Origin: Streptomyces sp. ADI96-02
GTDB taxonomy: Bacteria; Actinomycetota; Actinomycetes; Streptomycetales; Streptomycetaceae
NCBI RefSeq assembly: GCF_003846185.1
Contig: NZ_ML123034.1
Span: 1,611,983-1,675,982, forward strand
DNA: 64,000 bases
Reading direction: 5' to 3'
The translations under genes were made by a program, and so were the position numbers. The notes under the pieces were generated by a model. The model was given only the letters and a program-made list of their open reading frames with translations. It searched no databases and was not told the DNA's origin. Of this stretch, positions 16,290 to 28,831 are shown piece after piece (the first letter of the stretch is position 1; each line of letters starts with the position of its first letter).

Positions 16290-16308
16290 TTAGGCATGCC
16301 TAACCTAA
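16290..16308 (-). promoter_or_regulatory. IdeR/DmdR-type iron box
   Basis: The 19 bp TTAGGCATGCCTAACCTAA fits the actinobacterial iron box TTAGGTTAGGCTAACCTAA at nearly all conserved positions. It contains the perfect palindrome TTAGGCATGCCTAA. Its position ahead of the DUF2470 gene predicts repression by Fe-loaded DmdR1/IdeR. Confidence 0.85.
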
Positions 16309-16392
16309 CTCACTGGGCGGAGGTTCGGATAGCCCGGGGCCCGGCACGTCCGGAACGGGCCCGTCCGGCAGCGGCCTCGCGGAGGCGGCCGG

Positions 16393-18513
16393 TCAGAGCT
16401 GGAGGTCGTCGCGGAGCGCGGCGGCGAGCCCGACCTCCGCGTTGTCCGACTGCCCGCGCTCGAAGGCCCGCTGGTAGGCGTCGTCGCCGACGGCCGCCCG
16501 TGCCTGGAGCTCGCAGGTCTCGCGGACCGGACCCAGCTCGGGCGTGCCGCGCTGCGGGTGGCCCACCATCCGCCAGTACGCGTGGCCGGTGCCGTAGACC
16601 CGGGCGGCCTGGGCCCCCGCGCCCTGGGCGGCGATCGCGGCGGCCAGCAGGTCGAGCCCGAGGGCGATGCCGAAGCTGTCCCGCAGCAGGTGCTTTCCCG
16701 CGAGCATGGAGCGGGCGTGCGCGGCGGAGGCCGCCGGGCGGCCCTGGAGCAGGGTGATCAGGGCGAGCTGGTAGTCCACGTACGAGCGGGTCCAGTACTC
16801 GCCCTGCGCCTCGCAAGACCGGCGCAGGGCGGCGGCGGCCCGCGCGGAGTCGCCGAGCCGGCCCAGCGCGGTGAGGGCGAAGACGGTGATGAGGCGGCAG
16901 CGCAGCAGGTGGGCCGACTCGACCGGAGCCGTCTGCGCCGTCATCCGCAGCACCCGCTCGGCCGCTTCGAGCGCGGCGGCGGGCTGCCCGGTCATCAGCT
17001 GGGTGAGGCCGGAGAGGTAGGTGGCGCTGAGCATCCCTTCGTCGTCGCGGTCGTACAGGGCGACGGCCGTGCACAGCGCGCCGTACTTCTCGGCGGTCGC
17101 GAAGTCGCCCTGGAGCAGGGCCGCGACGCCGAGCACCCACTGCAACCGGGTCCGGTGCGGCCCGTCCACGGGGGCCGCGTCCAGGGTGCGCTGCGCGTAG
17201 CCGCGGGCCTCCGACAGATGGCCGCAGCAGGCCCAGAAGAAGCCGACCCGGCCCGCCATCTCCTGCGCCCCCACGATGTCGTGGGCGGTCAGGTGGTCCA
17301 GGGCCGCGCACAGGTCGAGGTGGGCGTCGGCGACCCGGTGGTACCACGACACCTGGCCGGGACCGGTCCAGCCGTCGTGGGCGCGGCGGGCCAGGCCGAG
17401 GAAGCTGGCGGCGTGCCGGTCGGCGGCGGCACGCTCCTCGCCCAGCTCCCGGAGCCACATGCGGCCGTACTCGCGCAGGGTGTCCAGCATCCGGTAGCGG
17501 TCGCCGTCGCGCTGGACCACGCTCTGGGCCACCAGCCCCTGGAGCGCCCGGTCCACGTCGTGCGCGCCCAGCGGGCCGCCGGCGCAGACCTCGATGGCCG
17601 TCTCCTCGTCGAAGTCCGTGCGCAGGACGGTGAGGCGGGCCCACAGGAGGCGTTCGAGCGGCGTGCACAGCTCGTGGCTCCAGCCGATGGTGGTGCGCAG
17701 CGTGCGGTGGCGCCGGGGCCAGAGCGCGTGGTCGCTCAGCAGGTCGAGGCGCGAGGTGACCGGGCCCTCGTGGAGGGACGCGGGCGTCCGCCCGTCGGCG
17801 CGGGGCGGGGTACCGGCGTCGAAGCGGCTGCCGATGCGGGCGGCGAGCTGGGCGACGGTGTGCCGGCCGATGCCCGCGGCGGCCAGTTCGATGGCGAGCG
17901 GGATGCCTTCGAGGCGGCGGCAGATCTCGGCGGCGGCGGCCCGGTCGCCGGGAGCGTGCAGGCCCGTCTCCGGGTCGGCGGCGTGCAGCCGGTCGCCGAA
18001 GAGCCGGAGGGCGTCGTCGGCTCCGTCGACCGGCAGCGGCGGCACCTCCACGACGTGTTCGCCGCGCGTGCCCAGGGGCTGTCTGCTGGTCACCAGCACG
18101 GTGAGGCCAGGAGAGGTGGTCAGGAGCTCCGCCAGCAGGTGCGAGCAGGCGGCGCGCAGGTGCTCGCAGGAGTCGAGGACCAGCAGCATGCGCTTGTCCG
18201 CGACCCATTCGCACAGCGCCTCGACCGGCATCCGCAGGCTGTGGTCGGCGAGCCCGACCGCGTCCGAGACGGTGGGCAGCAGCAGCCCCTCGTCGTAGAG
18301 CGGGGAGAGGTCGGCCCACCAGGCCCCGTCCGGGAAGCGGTCGGCGGCCTTCCGGGCGGACCGGACGGCGAGCCGGGTCTTGCCGACGCCGCCGGGCCCG
18401 ATCAGTGTGGTCATCCGCCGGGTGGTCAACGCGGTTCCCAGCCGGGCCAGTTCGGCCCGCCTCCCGACGAAGCTGCTCGTCTCCTCGGGAAGGTTTCCCA
18501 CCTTGGTCATCAT
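16393..18513 (-). CDS. STAND-type ATPase with TPR-like C-terminus (AfsR/LuxR-like regulator without DNA-binding domain)
   Basis: A 706-residue protein starting MMTKVGNLPEETSSFVGR. Walker A is GPGGVGKT (39 to 46), Walker B LLVLDSCEH, then VTSRQPLG and LEGIPLAIELAAAG, the NB-ARC/STAND pattern. The second half is rich in Ala/Leu helices like TPR repeats. AfsR- and MalT-type relatives normally carry a winged helix or LuxR HTH; none was seen at either end, so it may act through a partner or by protein contacts. The ATG at 18513 or the adjacent one at 18510 is the likely start. Confidence 0.82.
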   Translation of the reverse strand: MMTKVGNLPEETSSFVGRRAELARLGTALTTRRMTTLIGPGGVGKTRLAVRSARKAADRFPDGAWWADLSPLYDEGLLLPTVSDAVGLADHSLRMPVEALCEWVADKRMLLVLDSCEHLRAACSHLLAELLTTSPGLTVLVTSRQPLGTRGEHVVEVPPLPVDGADDALRLFGDRLHAADPETGLHAPGDRAAAAEICRRLEGIPLAIELAAAGIGRHTVAQLAARIGSRFDAGTPPRADGRTPASLHEGPVTSRLDLLSDHALWPRRHRTLRTTIGWSHELCTPLERLLWARLTVLRTDFDEETAIEVCAGGPLGAHDVDRALQGLVAQSVVQRDGDRYRMLDTLREYGRMWLRELGEERAAADRHAASFLGLARRAHDGWTGPGQVSWYHRVADAHLDLCAALDHLTAHDIVGAQEMAGRVGFFWACCGHLSEARGYAQRTLDAAPVDGPHRTRLQWVLGVAALLQGDFATAEKYGALCTAVALYDRDDEGMLSATYLSGLTQLMTGQPAAALEAAERVLRMTAQTAPVESAHLLRCRLITVFALTALGRLGDSARAAAALRRSCEAQGEYWTRSYVDYQLALITLLQGRPAASAAHARSMLAGKHLLRDSFGIALGLDLLAAAIAAQGAGAQAARVYGTGHAYWRMVGHPQRGTPELGPVRETCELQARAAVGDDAYQRAFERGQSDNAEVGLAAALRDDLQL

Positions 18514-18592
18514 CACCGTCCGGCACGCTGGGGCAGTTGACGCCGGCGGCCCGGCGGCCACGGGCACAGGGCCTCCCGCCGCTCGAACACAC

Positions 18593-18638
18593 CCGCTCCC
18601 GGCCCCGCTCCCCGTGACGGGGAGGGGACCGGGAGCGG
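18593..18638 (-). terminator. Nested hairpin downstream of the pullulanase gene
   Basis: Outer arms CCGCTCCCGG (18593 to 18602) and CCGGGAGCGG (18629 to 18638) enclose a second short stem. It lies about 90 bp after the leftward pullulanase stop and before the STAND gene. Confidence 0.55.
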
Positions 18639-18724
18639 CCGTGGTGACCAGGGCGGCTGTGCGCGGTGTCCGGCTTTCGCGGCGCGTTCGCCGACGTCTG
18701 CGGACACCGTAGCCCCGGTCGGCG

Positions 18725-21700
18725 TCAGCGCAGCGAGAAGACGGCCACCGTCCGTCCCGGGACCGTGAAAGTGGCTGATTTCCCGTCGTACCTGGCTCGT
18801 TTGACCGTAAGGTCCGCGCCCTCGGCCTGGACCCGGTGCAGGGCGTACGTCTTCCCGGCCGGTGCGGCGAGCCGCTGGTCGGCGGTGTCCGGGGTGGCGT
18901 TGAGGACGACGACGAGGCCGCCCAGGCGCATGGTGATCACACCGGGGGTCTCGTCCTTTCCGGAGAGCGGGAAGGAGAGGGCCGACTGGACCTGCCCCGC
19001 GGTGGCGAGGGAGAACTCCTTCTCGGTCGTCCGGATGGTGAGCAGGTCGCGGTAGGCCGCGGCGGCCCCGTCGATCTCCCCGCACCGGGGCGCGATGGCC
19101 GGGGAGGCGGCCAGGAGCGGCTTCGCGTAACGCCACTTGTCCTGGTTGTCGGCGGCCGGCGGCAGGCCCCGGCCGAAGCCGTTGCCGTCGCGGCAGTCCC
19201 AGAGCAGGGCGTTGAACCAGTCGCCGCTGTCGTAGGAGTTGCGGTCCAGCGACTTGGAGCGCAGCAGGTCGGTGCCCGCCTGGGAGAGCGAGGGGCCCTG
19301 CGACAGGGTGGAGACGGCCATCGCGACCACCTGCATCCTGGCCCGCTCGGCGGCCGTGGTGGAGGCCGGGAGCTTGAAGGCGAGGGTGTCGAACAGCGTC
19401 TCGTTGTCGTGGGCGTCGGAGTAGGCGAGGGCGTCGCCGGGAGCCGCCGCGTATCCGGCGGGCACGCCGTTGTAGTCGACGTCCGAGCCCTTGACCGTGC
19501 GCCCGGAGGTGTCGGTGAAGGTGTAGCCGGCGAGGCTGCCGGTGAGGCCGACCTTGATCAGGTCCTGGTAGTGCAGCAGCCGCGCCTTCTGCTCGGCGGG
19601 GGTGCCGTTGGCCGGGGAGGCGTTGGGGTCGGTGTACAGGCCGGAGGCGAAGCCCTGGACGCCCGGGTCCTCGTCGAAGGGGGTGCCGCCGCGCAGGGCG
19701 TCGCGGGCCCGGTCGGAGAAGGTGGCCACATCGGTGCCGGCCATGTTCTTCTGCGTGGCCTGGACGAAGCGGGCGTCGTCGGCGACCTCGCCGAAGTTCC
19801 AGCCCTCGCCGTACAGGATGATCTTCTTCCCGTCGACGCCGTCCCGCGCGGGCGTCAGCGCGTCCAGGGCCTTGCGCACGGCCAGGATGTTGGCCTTGGG
19901 GTGGTGGCCCATCAGGTCGAAGCGGAACCCGTCGACCTTGTACTCCTTCGCCCAGGTGACGACGGAGTCGACGACGAGCTTGCCCATCATGGTGTTCTCG
20001 GGCGCGGTGTTGGCGCAGCAGGTGGAGGTGGCGACGGAGCCGTCCTCCAGGAGCCGCTGGTAGTAGCCCGGCACGATCCGGTCCAGGACGGACTTGTCGT
20101 CCTGGCCGGAGGCGACGGTGTGGTTGTAGACGACGTCCATCACGGTGCGCAGTCCGGCGCCGTTGAGGCCCTGGACCATCCGCCGGAACTCCACCGTGCG
20201 CTCGGTGCCGTCGGGGTCGGAGGCGTAGGAGCCCTCGGGGACGGTGTAGTGCAGCGGGTCGTAGCCCCAGTTGAACGCGTCCTTGGCGGCGGCCTTCGCC
20301 ACGCAGTCCTGCTGCTCCTCGGAGTCCGGCGCGTAGACGGACAGGTCGCAGGCGGGCTTCTGCTGCCCGGACTTCTTCTCCGGGATGGTGCCGATGTCGA
20401 AGGCGGGCAGCAGGTGGACGTAGCTCGTGCCGGCGTCGGCGAGCTTCTTCAGGTGCCGCATGCCCTTCGACCCGGTGTCGGTGAAGGCGAGGTACTCACC
20501 GGGGTGGCGGGAGGTGCGGTCCGAGATCGAGAAGTCGCGGACGTGCAGCTCCTGGATCTGCGCGTCGCGCAGCGGGGTGGCGGCGGGCTTCTTCAGCGCG
20601 GACCAGCCGCGCGGGGCGAGCTGCGGGTCGCGCAGGTCGACGACGAGGCTGCGGGCCGAGTCGGCGGTCAGGGCGGTGGAGTAGGGGTCGGTGACCTTGT
20701 TGGTGACGGTCCGGGCCACGCTCGGCGCGAAGACGGTGACCGCGTACCGGTAGGGCTTGCCGCGCCAGTCCCGCCCGCCGGTGACCGACCAGACGCCGGT
20801 GCGGTCGTCGCGCCGCATCGGGACGGTGCGGCCGTCGAGTTCGAGGGAGACGGTACGGGCGGTGGGGGCCCATACGGAGAGGGTGGGCCGGCCGTCGCGG
20901 AAGACCGGGCCGAGCGCCGCCGACGCGGCCTTCCTCCCGTACAGGTCGTCCAGGACGCCCGCCGTCTGCACGCCCGTGGCGGCGAGCAGCGCCCCGTTGG
21001 CGGCGCGCTGGGTGGCGAGGAGCTGGCCGCGCACGGAGTCGCGGACGCGGTCGCGGTCACGGGCGTCGACGGTGAAGGCCGGGTAGTCCTTCAGGTGCGG
21101 GTACTTCGCCTTCTGGGCGTCGCTCAGCGCGCCCGGCGCGAGCCGCAGCCAGCGGCCCTCGTCGGAGAGCGCCCCGCCGACGACGGAGATGCCGCCGTCC
21201 CGCGCGTACACGAGCTGCTGGCTGGTGGCCTCGGTCGCCTTCACCTTCCAGACGACGGTGTCGGCGTCGATCCACTGGGCCTCGGCCTTCCCGAGGTCCG
21301 GCGCCGCGCCGCCGCCGGTCTGCGGCAGCAGGTAGCCGGGCTTTCCGCCGACCATCCAGACCTCGTGCCCGCTGGTGGCGAAGTCCAGGGACTGGTCGGT
21401 GGGCAGGTCCTTCTCGTCGCCCTTGTGCAGGATGTAGCTGAGCGTGGTGGCGCCTTCGGCGAGCGGCACCTCGAAGGTGACGCCGTAGGCGTTCTTGCGG
21501 ACCGGCGCCAGCGGCTTGGACCAGTCGGTGGGCTCCTTCGCCCCGGCCCAGACGTGCAGGCCCCAGCCGTCGTAGTCCCCGTCGGGGCGGTGGTAGTTGA
21601 GCACCGCCTTCCCGGTGTCCTGCGGCTCGGCGGCCGGGGCCTTCACCTCCTGCCCGTCCTTGCCCTGCTCGATCCAGACCTGTCCGGTCGCGGCGAGGTC

Positions 21701-24043
21701 GACGGTGCGCTGCGGCCCGTCGGCGGCGCCGTCCTTCTCGACGGTGTACGGGAAGGAGGTCGCGCCCTTCTCCAGGTCGATCCAGGCGAACGCGCCGTAG
21801 GCGTCGCGGCCGATGAACTCGGCGCTGCGGTCGCCCGACCGCAGCCGCCAGCCCTCGTAGTCGCCGTCCGGGCGCTGGTAGTGGACGACGGCCCGGTCGC
21901 GCTCGACGGCGACGGGCTTCGCGGGCGGCGGGGTCGCGCCGGCGGTGGTGTCGGCGAGCGCGGCGGAGGTGCGGCCCGTGCGGTCGACGACGACGGCCTT
22001 GTAGCGCAGCGGGGTCCCGGCCTTCACCGAGGCGTCGAGGTACTGGGTGACCTTGTACGGGGCGTGGTCGGCGGAGCCGAGGGTGCGCCACTTCCCGTTG
22101 CCGCTCCGGGCGGCGAAGACGACCCGGTTGAGCTGTCCGCCGTCCACGTCGGCGGTGATCTCGACGGTGCCGGTGGCTCCGGCGGCCGGGGCCTTCAGCG
22201 AGATCTCCGGCGCGGCGGCCGGGGCGCCGAGCGGCTTGTCGGCCCGCAGCACGATGCTGGAGAGGGCGGGCACGGTGACGGTGAGCTTCTTGTCCGCGCC
22301 GCTGCGGACGGTGCCGGAACCGCCGTACAGGGTACGGAAGTCCATGCCGGCCGACTCGGTGGCGAGCTGGACCTCGGTCGGGCTCGTGCCGTTGTTGGAG
22401 GCCACCAGGTACTCGTGGGGCCGCTCGGCGTCGATGCGCGAGGTGGCGTGGACCGAGCCCTTCGCGTACCGCTCGATCTGCACGCCGTCGCGCAGCGCGG
22501 GGTGCTGCTTGGTGAGCCGGGACAGCTCCGCGATGGACCGGTAGACGGGGTGCCCGGTGTCGTAGGCGTCCGAGGCGTGGGTGCGGTCGGTGCCGATCTG
22601 GTCGTCGTCCAGGTAGTCGGCGGTCTTCGAGGCGAAGAGGGTCTGGCGGGCGTCCTTGTCGCCGCCCGCGCCGGTGAAGCCCTGCTCGTCGCCGTAGTAG
22701 ACCACCGGGTTGCCCCGGCCGAAGAACATCAGCTCGTTGGCGAGCCGGGCGCGGCGGAGCAGTTCGGCGTCCTCCGCCTTCGGGTTGTCCTGCTTCAGGA
22801 ACGTCCCGATGCGGCCCATGTCGTGGTTGCCGAGGAAGGTGACCTGCTCGTAGGCGTTGGCCTTGTCGGTGGTGTAGCGGTAGTCGTCGCGGTACACCGA
22901 GGCGAGCTTCTCGGCGCTCGCGCCCTGGGAGGCGAACTGCCGTACCGCGTCCTGGAACGGGAAGTCGAGCGTCGCGTCGAGGCGGCCCCGCGTCACGTAC
23001 GGCGAGGTGACCTGGGTGTCGGAGGAGAAGATCTCGCCGAACATGAAGAAGTCGTCCCGGCCGCGCTTCGCCGCGTAGGCGTCGAGAGCGGTGGCCCACT
23101 GCGTCCAGAAGTCCATGTCGACGTGTTTGACGGTGTCGATGCGGAAGCCGTCGATGTCGAAGTCGCGGACCCACTTCTGGTAGATCTTCGCCATGCCGTC
23201 GACGACCTCGGGACGCTCGGTCCACAGGTCGTCGAGCCCGGAGAAGTCCCCGTACTCGTTGGACTCGCCGGCCCACGTCGAGTCGCCGCGGTTGTGGTAC
23301 ATGGTCGGGTCGTTGAGCCAGGACGGCACCTTGCGGTCCGTGCCGGGCGTCTTCACCGGGGTGTACGGGAAGGAGTCCTGGTCGACCTTCGCGACGCCCT
23401 CGCGGTCGTCGAAGGGGCGGCCGTCCCGGTCCAGGTAGGGGAAGGCGCCCTTCGGCTTGTAGCCGTACTTCTTCTCCGCGTGGTCGACGGTGTCGGCCGT
23501 GTGGTTGGTGATGACGTCGAAGAAGACCTTCATGCCCTTGGCGTGGGCCTTGTCGATCAGCCGCTCCAGGTCGGCGTTGGTGCCGAAGTGCGGGTCGACC
23601 TGGGTGAAGTCGGTGATCCAGTAGCCGTGGTAGCCCGCGGAGGCGTCCTTGCCGGAGCCCTGCACGGGGCGGTTCTTGAAGATCGGGGCCAGCCAGATCG
23701 CGGTGGTGCCGAGGCCCTTGATGTAGTCGAGCTTCCCGGTCAGGCCCTTGAGGTCGCCGCCCTGGTAGAACCCCTTGTCGCCGGGGTCGTGGCCGGTCTG
23801 CGTCCGGGAGCCGGTCAGCCCGCCGCGGTCGTTGGAGGCGTCGCCGTTGGCGAACCGGTCGGGCAGCACGAAGTAGAACTGCTCGCGGGTGAGGTCGTGC
23901 CGGGCCGCCTCGCGGGCGAGCGCGGCGTCCGAGGGCGGGGCCGGAGGTCCGGCCGACGCTGCGGCGGAGGCCGCCGGGACGACGGGCAGCAGCGCCGCGC
24001 ACAGCGCGGCCACGGCTCCCCGCCGGAGGATGGTTCGGGACAC
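18725..24043 (-). CDS. pulA: Secreted bifunctional alpha-amylase/pullulanase, two GH13 domains
   Basis: A 1772-residue exoenzyme starting at GTG 24043 with a signal peptide ([16 protein letters not shown] then an Ala-rich cleavage region). The first GH13 domain has [14 protein letters not shown], the nucleophile Asp near 301 in [10 protein letters not shown], the Glu near 333 in FMFGEIF and LGNHDMGR near 401. Two starch-binding CBM41-like repeats follow ([11 protein letters not shown] near 720, [11 protein letters not shown] near 815). The second domain is a pullulanase with [19 protein letters not shown] near 1369, LYGEGWNFG near 1408 and [12 protein letters not shown] near 1541. Together they would cut alpha-1,4 and alpha-1,6 bonds in starch or glycogen. 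It lies downstream of the amylase gene behind a terminator, and feeds the MalEFG system. Confidence 0.95.
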   Translation of the reverse strand: MSRTILRRGAVAALCAALLPVVPAASAAASAGPPAPPSDAALAREAARHDLTREQFYFVLPDRFANGDASNDRGGLTGSRTQTGHDPGDKGFYQGGDLKGLTGKLDYIKGLGTTAIWLAPIFKNRPVQGSGKDASAGYHGYWITDFTQVDPHFGTNADLERLIDKAHAKGMKVFFDVITNHTADTVDHAEKKYGYKPKGAFPYLDRDGRPFDDREGVAKVDQDSFPYTPVKTPGTDRKVPSWLNDPTMYHNRGDSTWAGESNEYGDFSGLDDLWTERPEVVDGMAKIYQKWVRDFDIDGFRIDTVKHVDMDFWTQWATALDAYAAKRGRDDFFMFGEIFSSDTQVTSPYVTRGRLDATLDFPFQDAVRQFASQGASAEKLASVYRDDYRYTTDKANAYEQVTFLGNHDMGRIGTFLKQDNPKAEDAELLRRARLANELMFFGRGNPVVYYGDEQGFTGAGGDKDARQTLFASKTADYLDDDQIGTDRTHASDAYDTGHPVYRSIAELSRLTKQHPALRDGVQIERYAKGSVHATSRIDAERPHEYLVASNNGTSPTEVQLATESAGMDFRTLYGGSGTVRSGADKKLTVTVPALSSIVLRADKPLGAPAAAPEISLKAPAAGATGTVEITADVDGGQLNRVVFAARSGNGKWRTLGSADHAPYKVTQYLDASVKAGTPLRYKAVVVDRTGRTSAALADTTAGATPPPAKPVAVERDRAVVHYQRPDGDYEGWRLRSGDRSAEFIGRDAYGAFAWIDLEKGATSFPYTVEKDGAADGPQRTVDLAATGQVWIEQGKDGQEVKAPAAEPQDTGKAVLNYHRPDGDYDGWGLHVWAGAKEPTDWSKPLAPVRKNAYGVTFEVPLAEGATTLSYILHKGDEKDLPTDQSLDFATSGHEVWMVGGKPGYLLPQTGGGAAPDLGKAEAQWIDADTVVWKVKATEATSQQLVYARDGGISVVGGALSDEGRWLRLAPGALSDAQKAKYPHLKDYPAFTVDARDRDRVRDSVRGQLLATQRAANGALLAATGVQTAGVLDDLYGRKAASAALGPVFRDGRPTLSVWAPTARTVSLELDGRTVPMRRDDRTGVWSVTGGRDWRGKPYRYAVTVFAPSVARTVTNKVTDPYSTALTADSARSLVVDLRDPQLAPRGWSALKKPAATPLRDAQIQELHVRDFSISDRTSRHPGEYLAFTDTGSKGMRHLKKLADAGTSYVHLLPAFDIGTIPEKKSGQQKPACDLSVYAPDSEEQQDCVAKAAAKDAFNWGYDPLHYTVPEGSYASDPDGTERTVEFRRMVQGLNGAGLRTVMDVVYNHTVASGQDDKSVLDRIVPGYYQRLLEDGSVATSTCCANTAPENTMMGKLVVDSVVTWAKEYKVDGFRFDLMGHHPKANILAVRKALDALTPARDGVDGKKIILYGEGWNFGEVADDARFVQATQKNMAGTDVATFSDRARDALRGGTPFDEDPGVQGFASGLYTDPNASPANGTPAEQKARLLHYQDLIKVGLTGSLAGYTFTDTSGRTVKGSDVDYNGVPAGYAAAPGDALAYSDAHDNETLFDTLAFKLPASTTAAERARMQVVAMAVSTLSQGPSLSQAGTDLLRSKSLDRNSYDSGDWFNALLWDCRDGNGFGRGLPPAADNQDKWRYAKPLLAASPAIAPRCGEIDGAAAAYRDLLTIRTTEKEFSLATAGQVQSALSFPLSGKDETPGVITMRLGGLVVVLNATPDTADQRLAAPAGKTYALHRVQAEGADLTVKRARYDGKSATFTVPGRTVAVFSLR

Positions 24044-24077
24044 GGGAGGGTGCTCCTCGACTCGGGCTGGCAGAGAG

Positions 24078-24104
24078 CGGGCCGGTGGCTGTGCCACCGG
24101 CCCG
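24078..24104 (-). terminator. Hairpin terminator after alpha-amylase
   Basis: A perfect 12 bp stem (24078 to 24089 with 24093 to 24104) and TGT loop begin 20 bp after the amylase stop, in the 80 bp gap before the pullulanase gene. Confidence 0.75.
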
Positions 24105-24123
24105 CCGGGTGATGAGGGTGAGG

Positions 24124-25518
24124 TCAGGCGCAGGTGCGGGCGTTCGCGTGCAGGGCGACGGCGGTGCCCGAACCGAGCGTCGCGGTGAACCTGCCGGAGC
24201 CGTCGACGTTCACGCTCCTGCCGCTCTGCACGTCGCAGTAGGCGCCGGCGGGCAGCGAGGTCTGGAAGGTGCGGGTGAGCGCGGAGCCCTCGTGGTTGAT
24301 GGCGACGTACGCCTTGGAGCCCCGGCCGAACGCGATCTGGTCGCCGCCGTTGTCCCACCAGCCGGTGACCGCCTGGCCGCGGGCGGCGTTGCGGAAGCCG
24401 ACCATGGAGGAGATCTCGCGCCAGGCGTGCTGGCACTTCCAGCCGTCGCTGTAGCAGGCGTTCACCTGGCCGCCGGCCGGCGGTCCGGCGTTGTGGTCGC
24501 TGAACTCGTAGCCGGAGTGCACGTCCGGGGAGCCGTAGGGCCAGGCCAGCATGAAGACGTTGGCCAGCGTGTAGGCGGAGCCGTTCTTGTAGCTGAGGGT
24601 CTCGCCGTTGCGCTCGGTGTCGTGGTTGTCGACGAAGACGCCCGTCTTCCCCGACTCCATGAAGCCCCAGCCCTCGCCGAAGTTCTTCAGGTAGGCCAGG
24701 TTCTCGTTGAGGAAGACCTGCTTGAGGCTCCGCGCGTAACGGAACTCCTGGACGTCGCCGTTGCCGAGGTACTCGGAGGGTGAGACGGCCTCGCCCGCTC
24801 CGTAGATCACCTCCTGCTTCCAGTAGACGTTCGGCTTGGTCAGCCGGGACTTGATGTTGGCGAGGTCGGCGGCCGGCATGTGCTTGGCGGCGTCGATGCG
24901 GAATCCGTCGACGCCCAGCGAGAGCAGGTCGTTGAGGTAGCCGGCGATCCGGCCGCGCACGTAGTCCTCGCCGGTGTCCAGGTCGGCGAGGCCGACCAGT
25001 TCGCAGTTCTGGACGTTGCCGCGGTCGCCGTAGTTGACGATCTCGCTCTGGCAGTCGTTCAGGTCGAACCCGGAATAGGTGCCCGGGTAGTCGTACTTGG
25101 TGTACGCGGAGCCTCCGGTACCGGTGCCCGAACCGGCGGACATGTGGTTGATGACGGAGTCCACGACGACCTTCACTCCGGCCGAGTGACACGTGTTCAC
25201 CATGGCCGAGAAGGCGGCCCGGTCGCCGAGGCGGCCGGCGATCTTGTAGCTCACGGGCTGGTAGGAGGTCCACCACTGGGGACCCTGGATGTGCTCCTGG
25301 GGCGGTGAGACCTGGACGTATCCGTAGCCGGCCGGACCGAGGGTGTCGGTGCAGGCCTTGGCTATGGAGTTGAACTTCCATTCGAACATCACGGCGGTGA
25401 CGTCCTTGTCGCCCGGAGCGGCGGCCTGCGCGGCGCCGGCGCCGAATCCGGTGGGGACGACGAGGGCGGCGGCGCCGGCCACGAGGGCGAGCGCGGCAGA
25501 CAGGGGTCTGCGTGCCAT
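24124..25518 (-). CDS. Secreted alpha-amylase (GH13)
   Basis: A 464-residue protein with a signal peptide ([20 protein letters not shown], cleavage probably after GAAQA near residue 33). The catalytic groups are Asp in [12 protein letters not shown] near 206, Glu in [12 protein letters not shown] near 235 and Asp in VDNHDTER near 297. The calcium-site region [13 protein letters not shown] is present. Paired cysteines and the C-terminal beta-domain ending HANARTCA are like Streptomyces amylases without a starch-binding module. GGAGG precedes the ATG. The upstream region carries a good promoter and CTTGC/GCAAG repeats, so maltose induction via MalR-type repressors is expected. Confidence 0.95.
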   Translation of the reverse strand: MARRPLSAALALVAGAAALVVPTGFGAGAAQAAAPGDKDVTAVMFEWKFNSIAKACTDTLGPAGYGYVQVSPPQEHIQGPQWWTSYQPVSYKIAGRLGDRAAFSAMVNTCHSAGVKVVVDSVINHMSAGSGTGTGGSAYTKYDYPGTYSGFDLNDCQSEIVNYGDRGNVQNCELVGLADLDTGEDYVRGRIAGYLNDLLSLGVDGFRIDAAKHMPAADLANIKSRLTKPNVYWKQEVIYGAGEAVSPSEYLGNGDVQEFRYARSLKQVFLNENLAYLKNFGEGWGFMESGKTGVFVDNHDTERNGETLSYKNGSAYTLANVFMLAWPYGSPDVHSGYEFSDHNAGPPAGGQVNACYSDGWKCQHAWREISSMVGFRNAARGQAVTGWWDNGGDQIAFGRGSKAYVAINHEGSALTRTFQTSLPAGAYCDVQSGRSVNVDGSGRFTATLGSGTAVALHANARTCA

Positions 25519-25602
25519 GTCTTTCCTCCTGCGGGTGGGGGAAACGCGGGTGACGGTGCAGCCTCAGCCGGCAACGCGCCATGCCCTCAAGGCTCCTGAA
25601 GG

Positions 25603-25617
25603 TTCTTGCAGCAAGAA
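25603..25617. promoter_or_regulatory. MalR-like operator TTCTTGCAGCAAGAA
   Basis: A 15 bp palindrome with one central unpaired base, just downstream of the amylase promoter candidate. A repressor bound here would block early transcription. The CTTGC/GCAAG half-sites match those before malE. Confidence 0.75.
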
Positions 25618-25638
25618 TGCAACCTTGCCGCGGAGCAG

Positions 25639-25667
25639 ACCGTACGAGTCCGCCCGTCGCCGGTCAA
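25639..25667 (-). promoter_or_regulatory. Alpha-amylase promoter candidate
   Basis: On the minus strand TTGACC (25662 to 25667), 17 bp, TACGGT (25639 to 25644), a good vegetative sigma-type promoter. Transcription would begin near 25632, giving a leader of about 110 bases. Confidence 0.65.
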
Positions 25668-25703
25668 CCCTTTGGACATCTCCCGCTCACATCCACGAAA
25701 CGA

Positions 25704-25744
25704 TGCAGATTTCTTTCTGCAAGGTCTTTCGCAAGATATTGCGA
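25704..25744. promoter_or_regulatory. Upstream operator cluster of the amylase gene
   Basis: Two adjacent inverted repeats: TGCAGA-N6-TCTGCA (25704 to 25721) and TCGCAA-GATA-TTGCGA (25729 to 25744). The segment also shows the direct repeat TTTCTGCAAGG/TTTCGCAAGAT. Probable second binding region for a MalR-type repressor. Confidence 0.6.
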
Positions 25745-25848
25745 GCCTGTTACGTTGCATCCGACTCCGGTCCGGTCGGCCGGGGGTTCCGGTCCCGTCT
25801 CGCGGTTCCGGACCCCACGCGCCCGGCCGGCCGGGCCGGTCACGACAA

Positions 25849-25913
25849 GAGAGGCACCCGGGAGTCGTTCAACTCCCCGCCGGCCCGTCCTGGGCCGACT
25901 CCCGGTGCCTCTC
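25849..25913 (-). terminator. Long bulged hairpin after the LacI-type regulator
   Basis: Arms 25849 to 25867 and 25896 to 25913 are complementary over 18 pairs with a single bulged base; the loop is 28 bases. It begins about 54 bp after the regulator stop on the minus strand. Confidence 0.6.
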
Positions 25914-25966
25914 CTGTACGTGTTCCCGTACGTGCGCGCGCCCGCGCGCTGCCCGTCTTCCGGCGC

Positions 25967-27009
25967 TCAGCCGGTGCGCACCGCCGCCGTCGAGCCCCGC
26001 ACCACCAGCTCCGGCTGGAAGACGTACTCCGTGCGCTGCACCGGGCTGCCGCCGATCTCCTCCAGCAGCGCGCCCACCGCCGCCGCCGCCATCGCCTGCA
26101 CGGGCTGGCGCACCGTGGTCAGCGGCGGGTCGGTGAAGGCGATGAGCTGCGAGTCGTCGAAGCCCACGACCGACACGTCGCGCGGCACCCGCAGGCCCCT
26201 GCCCCGCGCGGCCCGGACCACGCCGAGGGCCATCAGGTCGCTGCCGCAGACGATGCCCGTGCAGCCGGCGTCCAGCAGCGCGCCCGCCGCCACCTGGCCG
26301 CCCTCGACGCTGAACAGCGTGGAGCACACGAGGCGTTCGGCCTCGGCCCGGTCCATGCCGAGCACCGAGACGGCGGCCTCCAGGAACCCGTCGCGCTTGC
26401 GGCGGGCCGGCACGTAGCGCTGGGGCCCGATGGCCAGGCCGATCCGGCGGTGGCCGAGTTCGGCGAGGTGGCTCAGCGCCATTCGTACCGCGGCGCTGTC
26501 GTCGGGCGAGACGAACGGCGCGCTGATCCGTTCGTTGTAGCCGTTGATCAGGACGAACGGTACGCCGCGCTCGGTGAGCGCGGCGTACCGCGACGGGTCG
26601 GCCGAGGTGTCGGCGTGCAGCCCGGAGAGGAAGACGATGCCGCTGACGCCGCGTTCGACGAGCTGCTCGACCAGCTCGTCCTCCGTCGCGCCGCCGGGCA
26701 GTTGGGTGCAGAGCACGGGGGTGTAGCCGTGCCCGGCCAGGACCTGCTCGACGGACTGGGCGAACGCCGGGAAGATCGGGTTGATGAGTTCGGGCGTCAT
26801 CAGCCCGATCAGTCCGGCGCTGCGCTGCCGCAGCCGGACCGGCCGCTCGTAGCCGAGGATGTCGAGCGCCGCGAGCACCCGCTGACGCGTGGTGTCCGCG
26901 ACGCCCTGTTTCCCGTTCAGGACCCGGCTGACCGTCGCCTCGCTGACCGCCGCCTGTCCGGCGATGTCGGAGAGCCGGGGCCCGGCGCCGGTCCTGGGAG
27001 CGGGCAGCG

Positions 27010-27013
<4 letters not shown>
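25967..27013 (-). CDS. LacI-family regulator, MalR paralogue
   Basis: A 348-residue regulator. The HTH and hinge read LSDIAGQAAVSEATVSRVLN, then GVADTTRQRVLAALDILGY. The periplasmic-binding-like core contains GVSGIVFLSGLHADTSADPS and FTDPPLTTVRQPVQAMAAAA. It is very similar to MalR at 32431, including the identical GLHADTSAD segment, which points to an ancient duplication. The GTG at 27013 overlaps the alpha-glucosidase stop (GTGA), making it the last gene of the malEFG-glucosidase transcript. It probably senses a maltodextrin or glucose-polymer breakdown product; division of labour with MalR is unknown. Confidence 0.92.
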
Positions 27014-28737
<1,724 letters not shown>

Positions 28738-28764
28738 GTCGTCCCTGGGGTGTCTGGGTGGGGA

Positions 28765-28800
28765 GCGGCGCCGGTGACCGGGTCGGGGTGCCGGCGCCGC
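28765..28800 (-). terminator. Intercistronic hairpin between malG and the glucosidase
   Basis: Perfect 10 bp arms (28765 to 28774 and 28791 to 28800) with a 16-base loop in the 94 bp gap. Possibly a partial terminator or an mRNA-stabilising stem. Confidence 0.45.
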
Positions 28801-28831
28801 CGTGACGGGTGCGGTCGTGGGTGCGGGTGTC

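Larger units (their letters stand above)
25519..25966. other. 448 bp regulatory gap: amylase promoter, operators and a long hairpin
   Basis: No gene was found here. From left to right it holds the amylase ribosome site and leader, an operator downstream of a strong promoter, an upstream cluster of two inverted repeats, and the terminator hairpin of the leftward LacI gene. It is locally AT-richer between 25680 and 25760. Confidence 0.7.

Noticed and set aside
18836..24112. A 1758-codon rightward open frame across the pullulanase gene
   Set aside because: It is the antisense frame of a gene with two complete catalytic domains. Its translation has no domain and is dominated by Gly, Val, Arg and Asp.
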